Source of the DNA: Rhizobium sullae
Lineage (GTDB): Bacteria > Pseudomonadota > Alphaproteobacteria > Rhizobiales > Rhizobiaceae
NCBI RefSeq assembly: GCF_900169785.1
Contig: NZ_FWER01000030.1
Coordinates: 1 to 60,374 of the forward strand
DNA: 60,374 bases
Direction: 5' to 3'
Shown here: in pieces, positions 17,248 to 25,690 of the stretch
Layout: every line of letters begins with the position of its first letter
Numbering within the stretch: position 1 is the first letter of the stretch
The notes under the pieces: generated by a model
The model's database searches: none
What the model saw: only the letters and a program-made list of their open reading frames with translations
Told to the model about the DNA's origin: nothing
Position numbers and translations under genes: made by a program

Positions 17248-18000
17248 TTAGCGGGGTGTTGTGGAATGGGTCACAAGACGGGCCTCCACAAAGGTGCGAA
17301 TAGCGGCATCAATATGGTCCCAGTCCTGCAAATGACGGCTTGAGAAGCGGTAAAGAACGCTGAGGCCTTTCCCGGCCTTGATGTCGCGCTGGCAATCCCC
17401 GCTCGTGGCATTGGCCGCGGAAGACGACAGGATGCAGCGCACGGCATAGGCGGCCTGGTTCGTTCGCGGTGCCGTCAGCAGAACTTCGCCGCCATAACCT
17501 GCCTCGGCTTTCAGATTGTGAAGGGTCAAGCCGTTGCCATAGAGAACGGCGGCGTCTTCCATCAGGTGCGAATAAATGGGCTCGAGGCGGCCGGACATGT
17601 CCTGCGACATCGTGCTCTGGGTGATTTGAAGGAAGATGAGATTGGCGGACTGCGAGACGTCGTCGAAGCGTCCGCGGTGTTGCTTCGTATAGCCCTGCAG
17701 TTCCGGCCAAGTGAGATAGACATCGGCACGCTCGGCAACTCCGCTGCGTCTCTGGCTCGGGAAGCGGATAACGTTCTCGGGCAGATTGAGCGTGTCGCGC
17801 CCGATGGTGATCATGACGGCGGCCGTATCGTCGGTATTGCCAGCGAGCGTAATGTGCCGGCCGATCCAGCGGCCACCGATGCTGATGCCAAGCGTCAGCA
17901 TTGCAAGCACTGCAACGACTGCGGTCAGCCAGAGGGTGAAGTCGTTCGAGAAGCGAGGCGACTCGTCGGATGCGCCGGCGCTGCGGGCGAGGTTGCTCAT
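17248..18000 (-). CDS. Conserved membrane-anchored hypothetical protein, 250 aa
   Basis: One N-terminal membrane segment (FTLWLTAVVAVLAMLTLGISI, about residues 22-42), preceded by a short cytoplasmic region MSNLARSAGASDESPR. The remaining about 200 residues are probably periplasmic, with two cysteines (CILSSS and CQRDIKAG) that could form a disulfide. No enzymatic motif is recognised. The ATG at 18000 was chosen because the longer reading (18066) adds a basic segment with no ribosome site. It lies 122 bp upstream of the carboxypeptidase gene on the same strand. Confidence 0.65.
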   Translation of the reverse strand: MSNLARSAGASDESPRFSNDFTLWLTAVVAVLAMLTLGISIGGRWIGRHITLAGNTDDTAAVMITIGRDTLNLPENVIRFPSQRRSGVAERADVYLTWPELQGYTKQHRGRFDDVSQSANLIFLQITQSTMSQDMSGRLEPIYSHLMEDAAVLYGNGLTLHNLKAEAGYGGEVLLTAPRTNQAAYAVRCILSSSAANATSGDCQRDIKAGKGLSVLYRFSSRHLQDWDHIDAAIRTFVEARLVTHSTTPR

Positions 18001-18124
18001 GGCGGTTCTTCGGTGTCTGACCGCCGCAAACGAAACTGGAGCCGCCGGTGCCTGGATGAATCTCACCGCATCATCGGGTGGATGCAGTTAAAGAAAGATT
18101 AACCCTGATTGCCGGGCGTCCCTC

Positions 18125-18163
18125 AAAAAGGATGAGCCGCTCCCGGGACAGCAGGAGCGGCTC
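18125..18163 (-). terminator. Rho-independent terminator of the transglutaminase-like gene
   Basis: GAGCCGCTCC (18134-18143) and GGAGCGGCTC (18154-18163) form a perfect 10-bp stem with a 10-nt loop. On the minus strand the stem is followed by ATCC and five T (18129-18125). It lies about 85 bp past the stop at 18247. Confidence 0.75.
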
Positions 18164-18246
18164 CAGGGCGCCGGTCGGGACGGGGATGCGGGGTGACTGA
18201 CCGGGCCGAGTGGGACCCGCCGGTATTTCCGGCCGGGCGATTTGCC

Positions 18247-18846
18247 TTAGCGTACGCTACCAACCGCGACGGCACGTCCGTCCTGCAGCTTCGTCCAGCG
18301 TGCGGGATCATCTGCGGACTGGCGCTTCAGAAAAGTGTATTCGGTGTCCGCCCAGAGCATCACCTTGTTGCGCATGTTGTCGAGAATGAAGTCGCCGTGG
18401 TCGGTGCGGACCGTCAGAACGGCATGGCCCTCGCCGTTCGGCTGCATGACGACCGTTATCAGCGCATCGGATGGAGAGATGCCGGCATCGATCAGCATCT
18501 TGCGCTTCAGTAGCACGAAATCCTCGCAATCACCGACAGTGCGCGGGTAGGCCCAGCGTTCTTCCACGCCGAAGATTTCCTTGTCGGTCATCGGCTGGAT
18601 CTGCGAGTTGACCTCGTAGTTGATCTTAAGAATGGTCTTCCAACGCTCCTGGGTCAGGATCGCGGGGCCGGCGTCGCCACCGTCATAAGCGCATTCACTC
18701 GCGTTTACCTTGCAGAATTCGTAGTGGCCGATCGGCGGGCTTGCGTTGCCTGCAAGGGTCATATTGGCAGGCGCCGCTTGTCCCGAGCCCGTCATTGCCA
18801 TCATCAGGATACCGGCCAGAAACGTGCCTTTGAGTGCATTGAACAT
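18247..18846 (-). CDS. Bacterial transglutaminase-like cysteine peptidase (BTLCP/DUF920 family)
   Basis: 199 residues. A signal peptide (FLAGILMMAMTGSGQAAPA) indicates export. The papain-like/transglutaminase triad is visible as Cys in GDCEDFVLLKR, His in GEGHAVLTV and Asp in FILDNM. The N-terminal CKVNASEC pair may form a disulfide. In other proteobacteria such proteins (LapG relatives) cut large adhesins in the periplasm. This shorter rhizobial form has no adjacent LapD or adhesin gene, so that role is not supported by context. It is a single-gene unit with its own terminator. Confidence 0.85.
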   Translation of the reverse strand: MFNALKGTFLAGILMMAMTGSGQAAPANMTLAGNASPPIGHYEFCKVNASECAYDGGDAGPAILTQERWKTILKINYEVNSQIQPMTDKEIFGVEERWAYPRTVGDCEDFVLLKRKMLIDAGISPSDALITVVMQPNGEGHAVLTVRTDHGDFILDNMRNKVMLWADTEYTFLKRQSADDPARWTKLQDGRAVAVGSVR

Positions 18847-19194
18847 TGTCTTTGTCGTCCCCGTTTTGTGAGGATGACAATGACAGGGACGTTTTTATCC
18901 TGCGCAAAATTTCGCAGTAAAATTAATAGCTTAGTTGATTCAAAAGCACGTAAAACCTAATTAAAAACAAAATCAAATACGCATAAAACTCGATGCAGTT
19001 TCGAATAAAATTTTACATATCGGCACAAGATTTACTGATGCTGCAAGCGCTGCGTTTCCGTGATAAAGTTAACGGCAGAGACCGATCGCCGTAAATTCTG
19101 TCTCCAGCCGCCAGGCACCCGCGCGCGGCGCGACACACCGAGCGGCACACCAGAACAGCGAGCGAGGCTTATTTTTCGCAGCGGCGCCCAAGAA
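18847..19194. other. AT-rich intergenic region
   Basis: No credible gene is seen. The stretch 18895-19030 is unusually A/T-rich for this genome, with many A runs. It probably contains the promoter of the transglutaminase-like gene reading leftward and the 3' region of the prolyl aminopeptidase gene. Confidence 0.5.
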
Positions 19195-20163
19195 TTATTT
19201 TCGGAAAATTTCGCGAAATTCGTCGGTTGCGCCAACGATGGCGGAGGAGATTGTCGCGTTTGACATCGAGTGGGCGGCGTTCTCAATCACGACAAGGCGG
19301 CTGCCGGGCCATGCTTCGGCGAGCTCCCAAGCAGTTGTCAGCGGGGCTTCCAGGTCGAGGCGGCCTTGGATCAGGATGCCGGGTATCCCGGCCAGCCGCC
19401 CAGCGTTGCGGAGCAGGAAACCATCTTCAAGCCATGCGCCGTTATAGAAGTAGTGCGTGACGATCCGCGCACGGGCGAGCAGATAGTCGGGATCGTGCCA
19501 GCGGCGGGGAAATCCATCCGGATCGGCCAGAAGGATCGATGCAGCCTCCCAGCCGTGCCAATCGCGTGCCGCCTTCATGCGGGCTTCCTGATCAGACGCA
19601 TTCAGCAATTGGTGAAAGGCCGAAAGCGTATCGAGATGGCGGAGGTTTGGCGGTATGGCTTCGCGCAGCCACCGCCATTCCTCGGGAAAGAAGCGTGCCA
19701 TGCCATGGCAGAGCCAGTCGATTTCGGTGCGGCGGGTGGTCGTTACTCCAGCGATCGCCATGGCTCGTACGCGATCGGGATGGCTCTCAGCATAGGCGAG
19801 GGCCAGCGTCGAGCCCCAGGAGTTCGCGAATATCACCCAGCCGTCGACATCGAGGTAAAGCCGAAGCCGCTCTATGTCGTCGACCAAATGCCACGTGGTG
19901 TTTGCCGCAAGGTCCGTGCCGAACTCGGCGGCACTCGGCAGGCTGCGGCCGCAATTGCGTTGGTCGAAGAGCACGATGCGATAGGCTGAAGGATCGAAGT
20001 AGCGTCGTGCGGTCGTCGAGCAGCCTGAGCCGGGACCGCCATGGAGAACCAGTGCAGGCTGGCCGGCAGGATTGCCGCAGCATTCCCAGTAGATCCGGTT
20101 GCCAGCTCCGGCCTCCAGGAATCCTGTGTCATAGGGCTCGAGTTCGGGATAACGCGATGACAT
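19195..20163 (-). CDS. pip: Prolyl aminopeptidase
   Basis: Serine aminopeptidase of the alpha/beta-hydrolase fold (S33) that releases N-terminal proline from peptides. The family stretch VLHGGPGSGCSTTARRYFDP and LFDQRNCGRS is clear. The nucleophile is the Ser in NSWGSTLALAYA, and the C-terminal His is in VIENAAHSMSN. The 322 residues are normal for the proteobacterial enzyme and no signal peptide is present, so it is cytoplasmic. It stands alone, 67 bp from the PilZ gene's stop. Confidence 0.92.
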   Translation of the reverse strand: MSSRYPELEPYDTGFLEAGAGNRIYWECCGNPAGQPALVLHGGPGSGCSTTARRYFDPSAYRIVLFDQRNCGRSLPSAAEFGTDLAANTTWHLVDDIERLRLYLDVDGWVIFANSWGSTLALAYAESHPDRVRAMAIAGVTTTRRTEIDWLCHGMARFFPEEWRWLREAIPPNLRHLDTLSAFHQLLNASDQEARMKAARDWHGWEAASILLADPDGFPRRWHDPDYLLARARIVTHYFYNGAWLEDGFLLRNAGRLAGIPGILIQGRLDLEAPLTTAWELAEAWPGSRLVVIENAAHSMSNATISSAIVGATDEFREIFRK

Positions 20164-20230
20164 GCAAAGACCGCCTGTTTCGGGCTGCCTTCATCAGTCA
20201 TAGCCGTAACACTGAAATGACAAAGGCCGC

Positions 20231-20845
20231 TTAGAGGAATTCTCGCAGCGTCTCACGGGACTGCAGCGAGAGGAACTCTAGCGCAACGCCCTCGCTGAAA
20301 TGTCGAACGACGCGGCCGCGCATGTTGCCGAGGCGAACCGGCGTGCCGATCGCGGGGCGCACCTCCATGTCGACCGCAGCACCCGACAACGACAGGTCCA
20401 TGATGCGGCAGGTGTAGCGCGTGCCGTCCTCAAGCGTCAGCTCGGTCTTCGTTTCACGCGGGGTCAGACGATCATGACGCCGGTCTTCCGGCAGGCCGAG
20501 CTCATGCTTGTTGGCAAGCCAGGTGAGTTGCGCGGCGAGCTTCTCCCGCTTACGCTCGGTGGCGTTGATCGACATCGTGAAGCCGCGCGCATCCACGGTC
20601 AGAACGTGACCTTCGACGCGCCCGAGATGATCGATATACGCGACGACGCGCTCATTGGCACGCGGGCGGCCGGCACAGGTGACATACATGTCGCCCGGCG
20701 ACATATCGATCACCGTACATTCGTATTCCTCGTAATTCGCAAGCATGAGGCGGCCCTGCATATTGATGGGCACACGCTGGAAGACACCCTGCTCAGGGCG
20801 CGGCACTGTTGTCCGTGGCGTCTGGGCTTGCTGGAATGAGTGCAT
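20231..20845 (-). CDS. Tandem PilZ-domain protein
   Basis: 204 residues with two PilZ modules. The N-terminal one (about 20-95) reads QRVPINMQGRLML and IDMSPGDMYV. The C-terminal one (about 120-204) reads RRHDRLTPRE and MDLSLSGAAVDM, which contains the (D/N)xSxxG c-di-GMP motif and an upstream arginine-rich segment. The second domain looks able to bind c-di-GMP, while the first has a degenerate motif (SPGD). No output domain is fused, so it probably acts by protein contact. The next gene upstream is a PAS protein about 120 bp away on the same strand. Confidence 0.85.
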   Translation of the reverse strand: MHSFQQAQTPRTTVPRPEQGVFQRVPINMQGRLMLANYEEYECTVIDMSPGDMYVTCAGRPRANERVVAYIDHLGRVEGHVLTVDARGFTMSINATERKREKLAAQLTWLANKHELGLPEDRRHDRLTPRETKTELTLEDGTRYTCRIMDLSLSGAAVDMEVRPAIGTPVRLGNMRGRVVRHFSEGVALEFLSLQSRETLREFL

Positions 20846-20968
20846 GAAAGCGCTTCTTCATAAAATGTTATACCGCAATCATTACCCGCAATCCCTTAAC
20901 AGAAGGTTGTCCTGAAGGGGTCAAATACAGCCTGAAGCATAGGATAAGGCTGTGCCGGAATGAGACGG

Positions 20969-21619
20969 TCAGCGCGGCGCGCCGGAAAACAATGAAGACA
21001 TCATGCGGCCGAGGACAACACCGAAGCCATCCCGACGTTCGGCGGCGGCTGTGAATGGCCAGTTGCTCCCACCGCCGTTCTGCCCGGGTTTGTCGCGGAG
21101 CAGGCGGCTGCGGTCGAGTGCCAGGAAATCGAGCGGCACGATTTCCAGCCAGCTTGCCGCGACGGATGGCGCAATGGCGCCGAAAAGCCGCGCGCGGCAG
21201 CCGTTCTCGCAGCGCAGCGGCATGACGATGATCTCGAAGGTTGCCTGATGGCCTGCCGTGCTGTAGCCGGTGGCATTGAGCAGCGTCGGGATGACATGAT
21301 GCATCGCGCCCAGAAGCGTTGCCTCGATGTCATAGGCATGGCCGTCGCCGAAGAGTTCGGCAAAGCTCTCGTCGCGCAAATCGCGGCCGAAGAGATCGCA
21401 GATGCGCGTGCCGGCAAGCCGGAAGGTGACGGCGCCCAGGTCGTCGTTCTTTTCGAGAATGAAAAGGCTCGGCAGAAGGTGGCCAAGGGCCGACGGTTCG
21501 ATCTGTGATTTCAGCGGCGCGTCGCAGGCACCGCGCAGGCGGTTCCAGTAATCGTAAATATCGATGATCGTCTGATGACGCACGGCGCACCAACCTGTTT
21601 CATTTCGGTTCAAATTCAA
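20969..21619 (-). CDS. PAS-domain protein (PAS_5-like)
   Basis: 216 residues. A single PAS-like domain covers about residues 15-165, with RLRGACDAPLKSQIEPSALGHLLPSLFILE and FRLAGTRICDLFGRDL, the pattern of the alphaproteobacterial PAS_5/DUF1865-type proteins. No kinase, cyclase or GGDEF domain is attached. The last 45 residues are low-complexity and basic. It may form a c-di-GMP/PAS pair with the PilZ protein downstream, but the two may only be neighbours. Confidence 0.8.
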   Translation of the reverse strand: MNLNRNETGWCAVRHQTIIDIYDYWNRLRGACDAPLKSQIEPSALGHLLPSLFILEKNDDLGAVTFRLAGTRICDLFGRDLRDESFAELFGDGHAYDIEATLLGAMHHVIPTLLNATGYSTAGHQATFEIIVMPLRCENGCRARLFGAIAPSVAASWLEIVPLDFLALDRSRLLRDKPGQNGGGSNWPFTAAAERRDGFGVVLGRMMSSLFSGAPR

Positions 21620-21719
21620 GCCCGAACGGCTCTTCTGATCCTTACCATGCGGATTTCATGCCAACCGCAGGCAGTTAAGGTTAAGGAACGGTTTCAATTG
21701 CCGCCGATCACATGCCGTG

Positions 21720-21834
21720 CAACTGTTGTGTATCGCTTCGGAAACGAAGTTCAGCACGTTCACTGATCGGGCGCGGGGTCATTCTCGGGGGACGCTCGGC
21801 AAGCCGTCCGGCTCGTCCGGGCGGCTTTTTTTTT
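21720..21834 (+). ncRNA. Candidate small RNA or rhomboid-gene leader attenuator
   Basis: A strong plus-strand terminator (21803-21834) lies in a gap with no plus-strand gene before it for over 6 kb. A compact GNRA hairpin, CTTCG-GAAA-CGAAG (21736-21749), lies 55 nt before it. Both fit either a short non-coding transcript or a structured 5' leader of the rhomboid gene, which starts 48 nt later. The 5' end is a guess; no convincing -10/-35 was found. Confidence 0.35.
21803..21834 (+). terminator. Strong rho-independent terminator upstream of the rhomboid gene
   Basis: GCCGTCCGG (21803-21811), loop CTCGT, CCGGGCGGC (21817-21825), one G-T pair, followed by nine T. It is one of the best terminators in the window, yet it has no coding gene upstream on its strand. 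Confidence 0.8.
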
Positions 21835-21881
21835 GATCCTCGCTCCTGTAAGGCTGGGGCCTCAATCCGGCGAGGACGCAT

Positions 21882-22652
21882 ATGGACGATCACAGGACGG
21901 AGCCGGAAACGGCTGAGGAAATTCCAGTTGAAAAGACCCGGACGCCGGTTTTTAATTTGCCTGGCATCCTGCTGGTGACGCTCTGTCTGCTCGGTGCGAT
22001 CTATGCGGTCCAGTCGTTCATCCTCTCCGCAAACGCAGTCGAATGGCTTTTCATCACCTTCGGCTTCATCCCGGTGCGCTACGTGATTCCTTTCTCCGAA
22101 CAGGGACTGCAATGGCTCTGGTCGCCGGTGACCTATTCGCTGCTGCACGGCAGCGTGGAGCATATACTCTTCAACGGGCTGTGGCTGATGGCTTTCGGCG
22201 CGCCGGTCGTACGACGCATCGGTGGCTCGCGCTATGTCATCTTCTGGGTTCTCGCGTCGATCGCCTCCGCAGCGCTTCATGTAGGATTGAACTGGGGCGA
22301 TCCGACCTTGCTTATCGGCGCTTCCGGCGTGGTTTCCGGGCTGATGGGAGCCGCCTGCCGCTTTGCGTTTCCGCCAGAACGAAGAGTGCCGCGTCCGGCG
22401 CACCTCAATCCGCGGCTGTCGGTGATCGAATCCTTCCGCAGCCGCACGGTTATCGTGTTCACGCTCTTCTGGATGATCGGCAACGGACTGATCGCGGTCG
22501 GCATTCCGCTGATCGGCGACCCCAACCAGCCGATCGCCTGGGACGCCCATATCGGCGGTTTCATTTTCGGATTCTTTCTCTTCCCGTTCTTCGACAGGAA
22601 TATTCCGGCAGAGCCTGAGGTTTCAGAAGAACCGGATATATTGCAATCTTGA
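21882..22652 (+). CDS. Rhomboid-family intramembrane serine protease
   Basis: 256 residues with six membrane segments. The catalytic dyad is visible: Ser in LIGASGVVSGLMGAA and His in WDAHIGGFIFGF. The conserved GSVEHILFNGLWLMAFG loop supplies the oxyanion HxxxN region. The cytoplasmic N-terminus is acidic and the C-terminus ends EPEVSEEPDILQS. It cleaves membrane proteins within or near the bilayer; the substrate is unknown. GAGGA lies 10 bases before the ATG at 21882. The terminator 48 bp upstream could attenuate its expression. Confidence 0.9.
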   Translation: MDDHRTEPETAEEIPVEKTRTPVFNLPGILLVTLCLLGAIYAVQSFILSANAVEWLFITFGFIPVRYVIPFSEQGLQWLWSPVTYSLLHGSVEHILFNGLWLMAFGAPVVRRIGGSRYVIFWVLASIASAALHVGLNWGDPTLLIGASGVVSGLMGAACRFAFPPERRVPRPAHLNPRLSVIESFRSRTVIVFTLFWMIGNGLIAVGIPLIGDPNQPIAWDAHIGGFIFGFFLFPFFDRNIPAEPEVSEEPDILQS

Positions 22653-22755
22653 GCTTTGGAGTGCACCATCCGAAGTGATCCGCGTTGGGACGAACAGCCC
22701 TTCGCAGGTGCCTCGGTTCAGTTAAGTGTTTCACTTTCGATATGGGAGGTTTCGA

Positions 22756-23190
22756 ATGTCCAACACCGTAAAAGCCATCCTCGACCTGAAGGGCCGCAAC
22801 GTCGTCACGGCCGGGCCGAACACGACCGCCGGCGAAGCGGCCAAAGTGCTCAGCAGCCGCAAGATCGGCGCAGTCGTCATCGTCGGCGTGGAGGGCCGTA
22901 TTGCCGGGATCTTTACCGAGCGCGACCTCGTCAACGCCGTTGCGAAGTTTGGCAAGGACTGCCTCGATCAGCCGGTTGTCTCGCTGATGACATCCAGGGT
23001 CTTCCGCTGCCACGAAGACACGACCGTCAACGAGTTGATGGAACTGATGACCAGCCGACGCTTCCGCCACCTACCGGTTGAAACCAATGGAAAGCTCGTC
23101 GGAATCGTTTCGATCGGCGACGTTGTGAAGACGCGCATCGCGGAAGTCGAGCGCGAAGCAGAAGAAATCAAGGCCTATATCGCGGGCTGA
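22756..23190 (+). CDS. Two-CBS-domain protein
   Basis: 144 residues made of a CBS pair: GRNVVTAGPNTTAGEAAKVL with KIGAVVIVGVEGRIAGIFTERDLVNAV, and MTSRVFRCHEDTTVNELMELM with FRHLPVETNGKLVGIVSIGDVVK. CBS pairs bind adenine nucleotides or S-adenosyl compounds; stand-alone forms usually regulate partner proteins or sense energy state. The ATG at 22756 sits behind GGGAGGT, a strong ribosome site. It follows the rhomboid gene by about 100 bp and may have its own promoter. Confidence 0.88.
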   Translation: MSNTVKAILDLKGRNVVTAGPNTTAGEAAKVLSSRKIGAVVIVGVEGRIAGIFTERDLVNAVAKFGKDCLDQPVVSLMTSRVFRCHEDTTVNELMELMTSRRFRHLPVETNGKLVGIVSIGDVVKTRIAEVEREAEEIKAYIAG

Positions 23191-23205
23191 GGTGTTCGCC
23201 GGCCG

Positions 23206-24177
23206 TCACACCTGGCTGGCGAATGCTTCCTGCATCCGCCGGAGTTCGGGAAGCCGCGCCTTGGCTTCCTCGTATCCGCGATCGATCGCTTCGCCGGCCC
23301 GATGGAACTCCGAGAGGCCGATGTCGCTGAGACGCGGATGCAGCGAAATGTCCGGCGGATCGCCGGCAAGGCGCGCCCGCGAAATCCTGTCCTGGATGAT
23401 ATTGAAGGCCTGCACCATCACGCCGGTCATTCCGAGGCGCGCGTAAGGTGCTTCCTCCTGCTTCTGCACTTCCTGAAGCGTCAGGCTCGCATTATGCTTG
23501 ACGACTGCGGACCGGCCGAAGAGGTCGTAGTTCAAATTGACGGCCACGACGAGCTGCTGTTCGTAGCTGCGGCAGACCGAAACCGGCACCGGATTGACCA
23601 GCGCGCCGTCGACCAGGGTGCGACTGTTGCTGCGAACCGGTTCGAAGATGCCGGGCAAGGCATAGGATGCGCGCAGCGCCGTAATCAGCGAGCCGCTGGA
23701 AATCCAGACTTCGTGGCCGGTGTTCACCTCCGCAGCGACTGCCACGAAAGGACGGTCGAGGTCTTCGACGTTCAGACCTTCGAGATGCTCCTGCATGCGT
23801 TTCGTCAGACGCATGCCGCCGAAAAGTCCGCTGCCGCCGATCGTAAGGTCAAGTAGGCTTGCGATGCGCCGCATCGTCAGTGAACGGGCGAAGGCCTCCA
23901 GTTCGTCCAGTTTGCCGGCAAGGTAGCAGCCGCCGACCAGCGCACCGATTGAGGTTCCGGCGATCATGCCGACTTCGATGTTCGCCTCGTCCAGTGCCCG
24001 CAGCACCCCTATATGTGCCCAGCCGCGCGCAGCACCGCCGCCAAGCGCCAGCGCAATCTTTGCTCTCTTAGGGGGAAGGGCGGACGTCAGAGGAGCTGTC
24101 ATATCTGGAACTGTCGAGGCACCGGAACCTGAATCACCTGCTTCAGAGCTCTGACGATGCAAACTCCAGTTCAGCAT
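23206..24177 (-). CDS. Patatin-like phospholipase (RssA/YchK type)
   Basis: 323 residues. The patatin oxyanion loop is LGGGAARGWAHIGVL, the nucleophile Ser is in IAGTSIGALVGG, and the catalytic Asp is in LVDGALVNPVPVSVC. This Ser-Asp dyad and the length match bacterial cytoplasmic patatins that hydrolyse acyl esters or phospholipids. The N-terminal 35 residues are low-complexity. The ATG at 24177 is preceded by GGAGGAGG, a very strong ribosome site. It converges with the CBS gene, with a 15-bp gap. Confidence 0.9.
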   Translation of the reverse strand: MLNWSLHRQSSEAGDSGSGASTVPDMTAPLTSALPPKRAKIALALGGGAARGWAHIGVLRALDEANIEVGMIAGTSIGALVGGCYLAGKLDELEAFARSLTMRRIASLLDLTIGGSGLFGGMRLTKRMQEHLEGLNVEDLDRPFVAVAAEVNTGHEVWISSGSLITALRASYALPGIFEPVRSNSRTLVDGALVNPVPVSVCRSYEQQLVVAVNLNYDLFGRSAVVKHNASLTLQEVQKQEEAPYARLGMTGVMVQAFNIIQDRISRARLAGDPPDISLHPRLSDIGLSEFHRAGEAIDRGYEEAKARLPELRRMQEAFASQV

Positions 24178-24293
24178 GGCGTGCCTCCTCCAGGCATAAA
24201 ATATTGCGGTTTATTATAGTGTCTCCGTTCCTTTCCAAATCGTATACGGCAGCGCTTCCTGTCTCAATAACGAGCAGACAACTGATACGTGCG

Positions 24294-24746
24294 CTACTTT
24301 CCGTAGACGTCTTTCGGGTCGAAATGCCTCTCGTCATCAACGATATCGAGCATTGGTTTCCCGTCGCGAAGCGTCACTGTACGGTAGAAGCAGGAACGGC
24401 GACCAGTATGGCACGTCGCGTCGTGCCCGGCGACCTCTACTTTTAGCCAGATTGCATCCTGATCGCAGTCGGTGCGGATTTCCTTCACGGTCTGAACGTT
24501 GCCGGATGTCTCGCCCTTCATCCAGAGCTTGCCGCGCGACCGGCTGAAATAATGAGCCTTGCCCGTCTGAATCGTCAGCGCCAGCGCCTGCGCGTTCATA
24601 TGCGCAACCATCAGGATCTCGCCATCGTGCACATCGGTGACGATCGCGGTGATCAGGCCTCGATCGTCGAAGCGGGGCGTGAAATCGCCGGCATCTTCCA
24701 GCTCGGATTTGTCGTCGGACGGCGCATTGAATGCAAACGGCATCAT
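24294..24746 (-). CDS. hisI: Phosphoribosyl-AMP cyclohydrolase
   Basis: Third step of histidine biosynthesis: opens the purine ring of PR-AMP. Family blocks are HMNAQALALTIQTGKAHYFS, SRGKLWMKGETSGNVQ, DCDQDA and CHTGRRSCFYR, which include the zinc-binding cysteines and aspartates. It is a monofunctional enzyme of 150 residues with no HisE domain, as in other alphaproteobacteria. The rest of the histidine pathway is not here. It follows folE by 23 bp on the same strand, with which it is probably co-transcribed. Confidence 0.95.
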   Translation of the reverse strand: MMPFAFNAPSDDKSELEDAGDFTPRFDDRGLITAIVTDVHDGEILMVAHMNAQALALTIQTGKAHYFSRSRGKLWMKGETSGNVQTVKEIRTDCDQDAIWLKVEVAGHDATCHTGRRSCFYRTVTLRDGKPMLDIVDDERHFDPKDVYGK

Positions 24747-24769
24747 TCGGCTCTCTTAGTGGAGCCGTA

Positions 24770-25384
24770 TTAGCGGCTCCGCACCATGGTCATGAATCGC
24801 ACCTGTTCGGCAGGCTCGGCTTTGAAGGTCCCGGTAAAGGTTGTCGTCAATGTGGTGGAACCCTGCTTTTGTACACCGCGCATCGCCATGCACATATGTT
24901 CGGCTTCGAGCATGACCGCAACGCCGCGCGGAGCAAGCGTATCGTCGATCGCCTTGGCAATCTGCGCGGTCATGGTTTCCTGTGTCTGCAAACGGCGGCC
25001 GTAGATCTCGACGACGCGGGCGATCTTCGAAAGCCCTAGGACCTTTCCGTCGGGTATATAGGCGACATGCGCCTTGCCGATGATCGGGACCATGTGATGT
25101 TCGCAGTGCGAGTAGAACGGAATGTCCTTCACGAGAACCATATCGTCGTAGCCGGCAACCTCTTCGAAGGTGCGGCCTAGAACGTCTTCCGCGTCCATGT
25201 CGTAGCCGGCGAAAAGTTCGCGATAGGCTTTGGCAACACGGTTAGGCGTGTCGATCAATCCTTCGCGCGACGGATCGTCACCAGCCCAGCGAAGCAGAAC
25301 GCGAATTGCGTCTTCCGCTTCCTTCTGGCTGGGGCGTTCGGAGTCACGGTTGTTGTGCGGAAAATTCTTTACGATGGCGTCCAT
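24770..25384 (-). CDS. folE: GTP cyclohydrolase I
   Basis: Makes 7,8-dihydroneopterin triphosphate from GTP, the first step of folate synthesis. Zinc ligands are seen in HCEHHMVPI and EHMCMAMRGV, and GGRTTL-like residues in QKQGSTTLTTTFTG. The length of 204 residues is normal from MDAIVKNFPHNN. Its ATG (25384) follows AGGAGACTTGAGCAG; the longer reading to 25438 was rejected. A hairpin GGAGCCG/CGGCTCC (24761-24780) spans the stop codon just before hisI, which may modulate the operon. Confidence 0.95.
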   Translation of the reverse strand: MDAIVKNFPHNNRDSERPSQKEAEDAIRVLLRWAGDDPSREGLIDTPNRVAKAYRELFAGYDMDAEDVLGRTFEEVAGYDDMVLVKDIPFYSHCEHHMVPIIGKAHVAYIPDGKVLGLSKIARVVEIYGRRLQTQETMTAQIAKAIDDTLAPRGVAVMLEAEHMCMAMRGVQKQGSTTLTTTFTGTFKAEPAEQVRFMTMVRSR

Positions 25385-25690
25385 ACTGCTCAAGTCTCCT
25401 GGTCCGCGAGTGTGCAGACCGTCTTTCGGACTCGCCACTGGTATCCCCTGTCAGGAATGTTGCACCTTTGGCAGGCTCCGGGGCTTTCGGGGCGGCTCAT
25501 AGCCCGTCCGGCACGGTTTCCCAATCAAACTTACCCGAGGCCATTGCATTTTCATGGCCTTCGAACGACATACATATAGGAAGACGGCGTCTTCATGTAA
25601 GTATGCTAGCACGACACGGTGTGTTTTTTGTTTATGATACAATGACCGCCGATATGGGCCGATCCGCGGCAATCTGGAGCGGAATTCATC
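25385..25690. other. Intergenic region between folE and the divergent IscU-like gene
   Basis: 306 bp without a credible gene. It should hold the two divergent promoters. The part nearest the IscU-like gene (25600-25660) is T/A-rich, with a possible -10 (GATACAAT), but no confident -35 pairing was found. Confidence 0.45.

Noticed and set aside
24761..24780. GGAGCCG/CGGCTCC hairpin at the folE stop as a terminator
   Set aside because: No T run follows and hisI begins within 23 bp, so it is more likely a fold inside the operon mRNA than an end.
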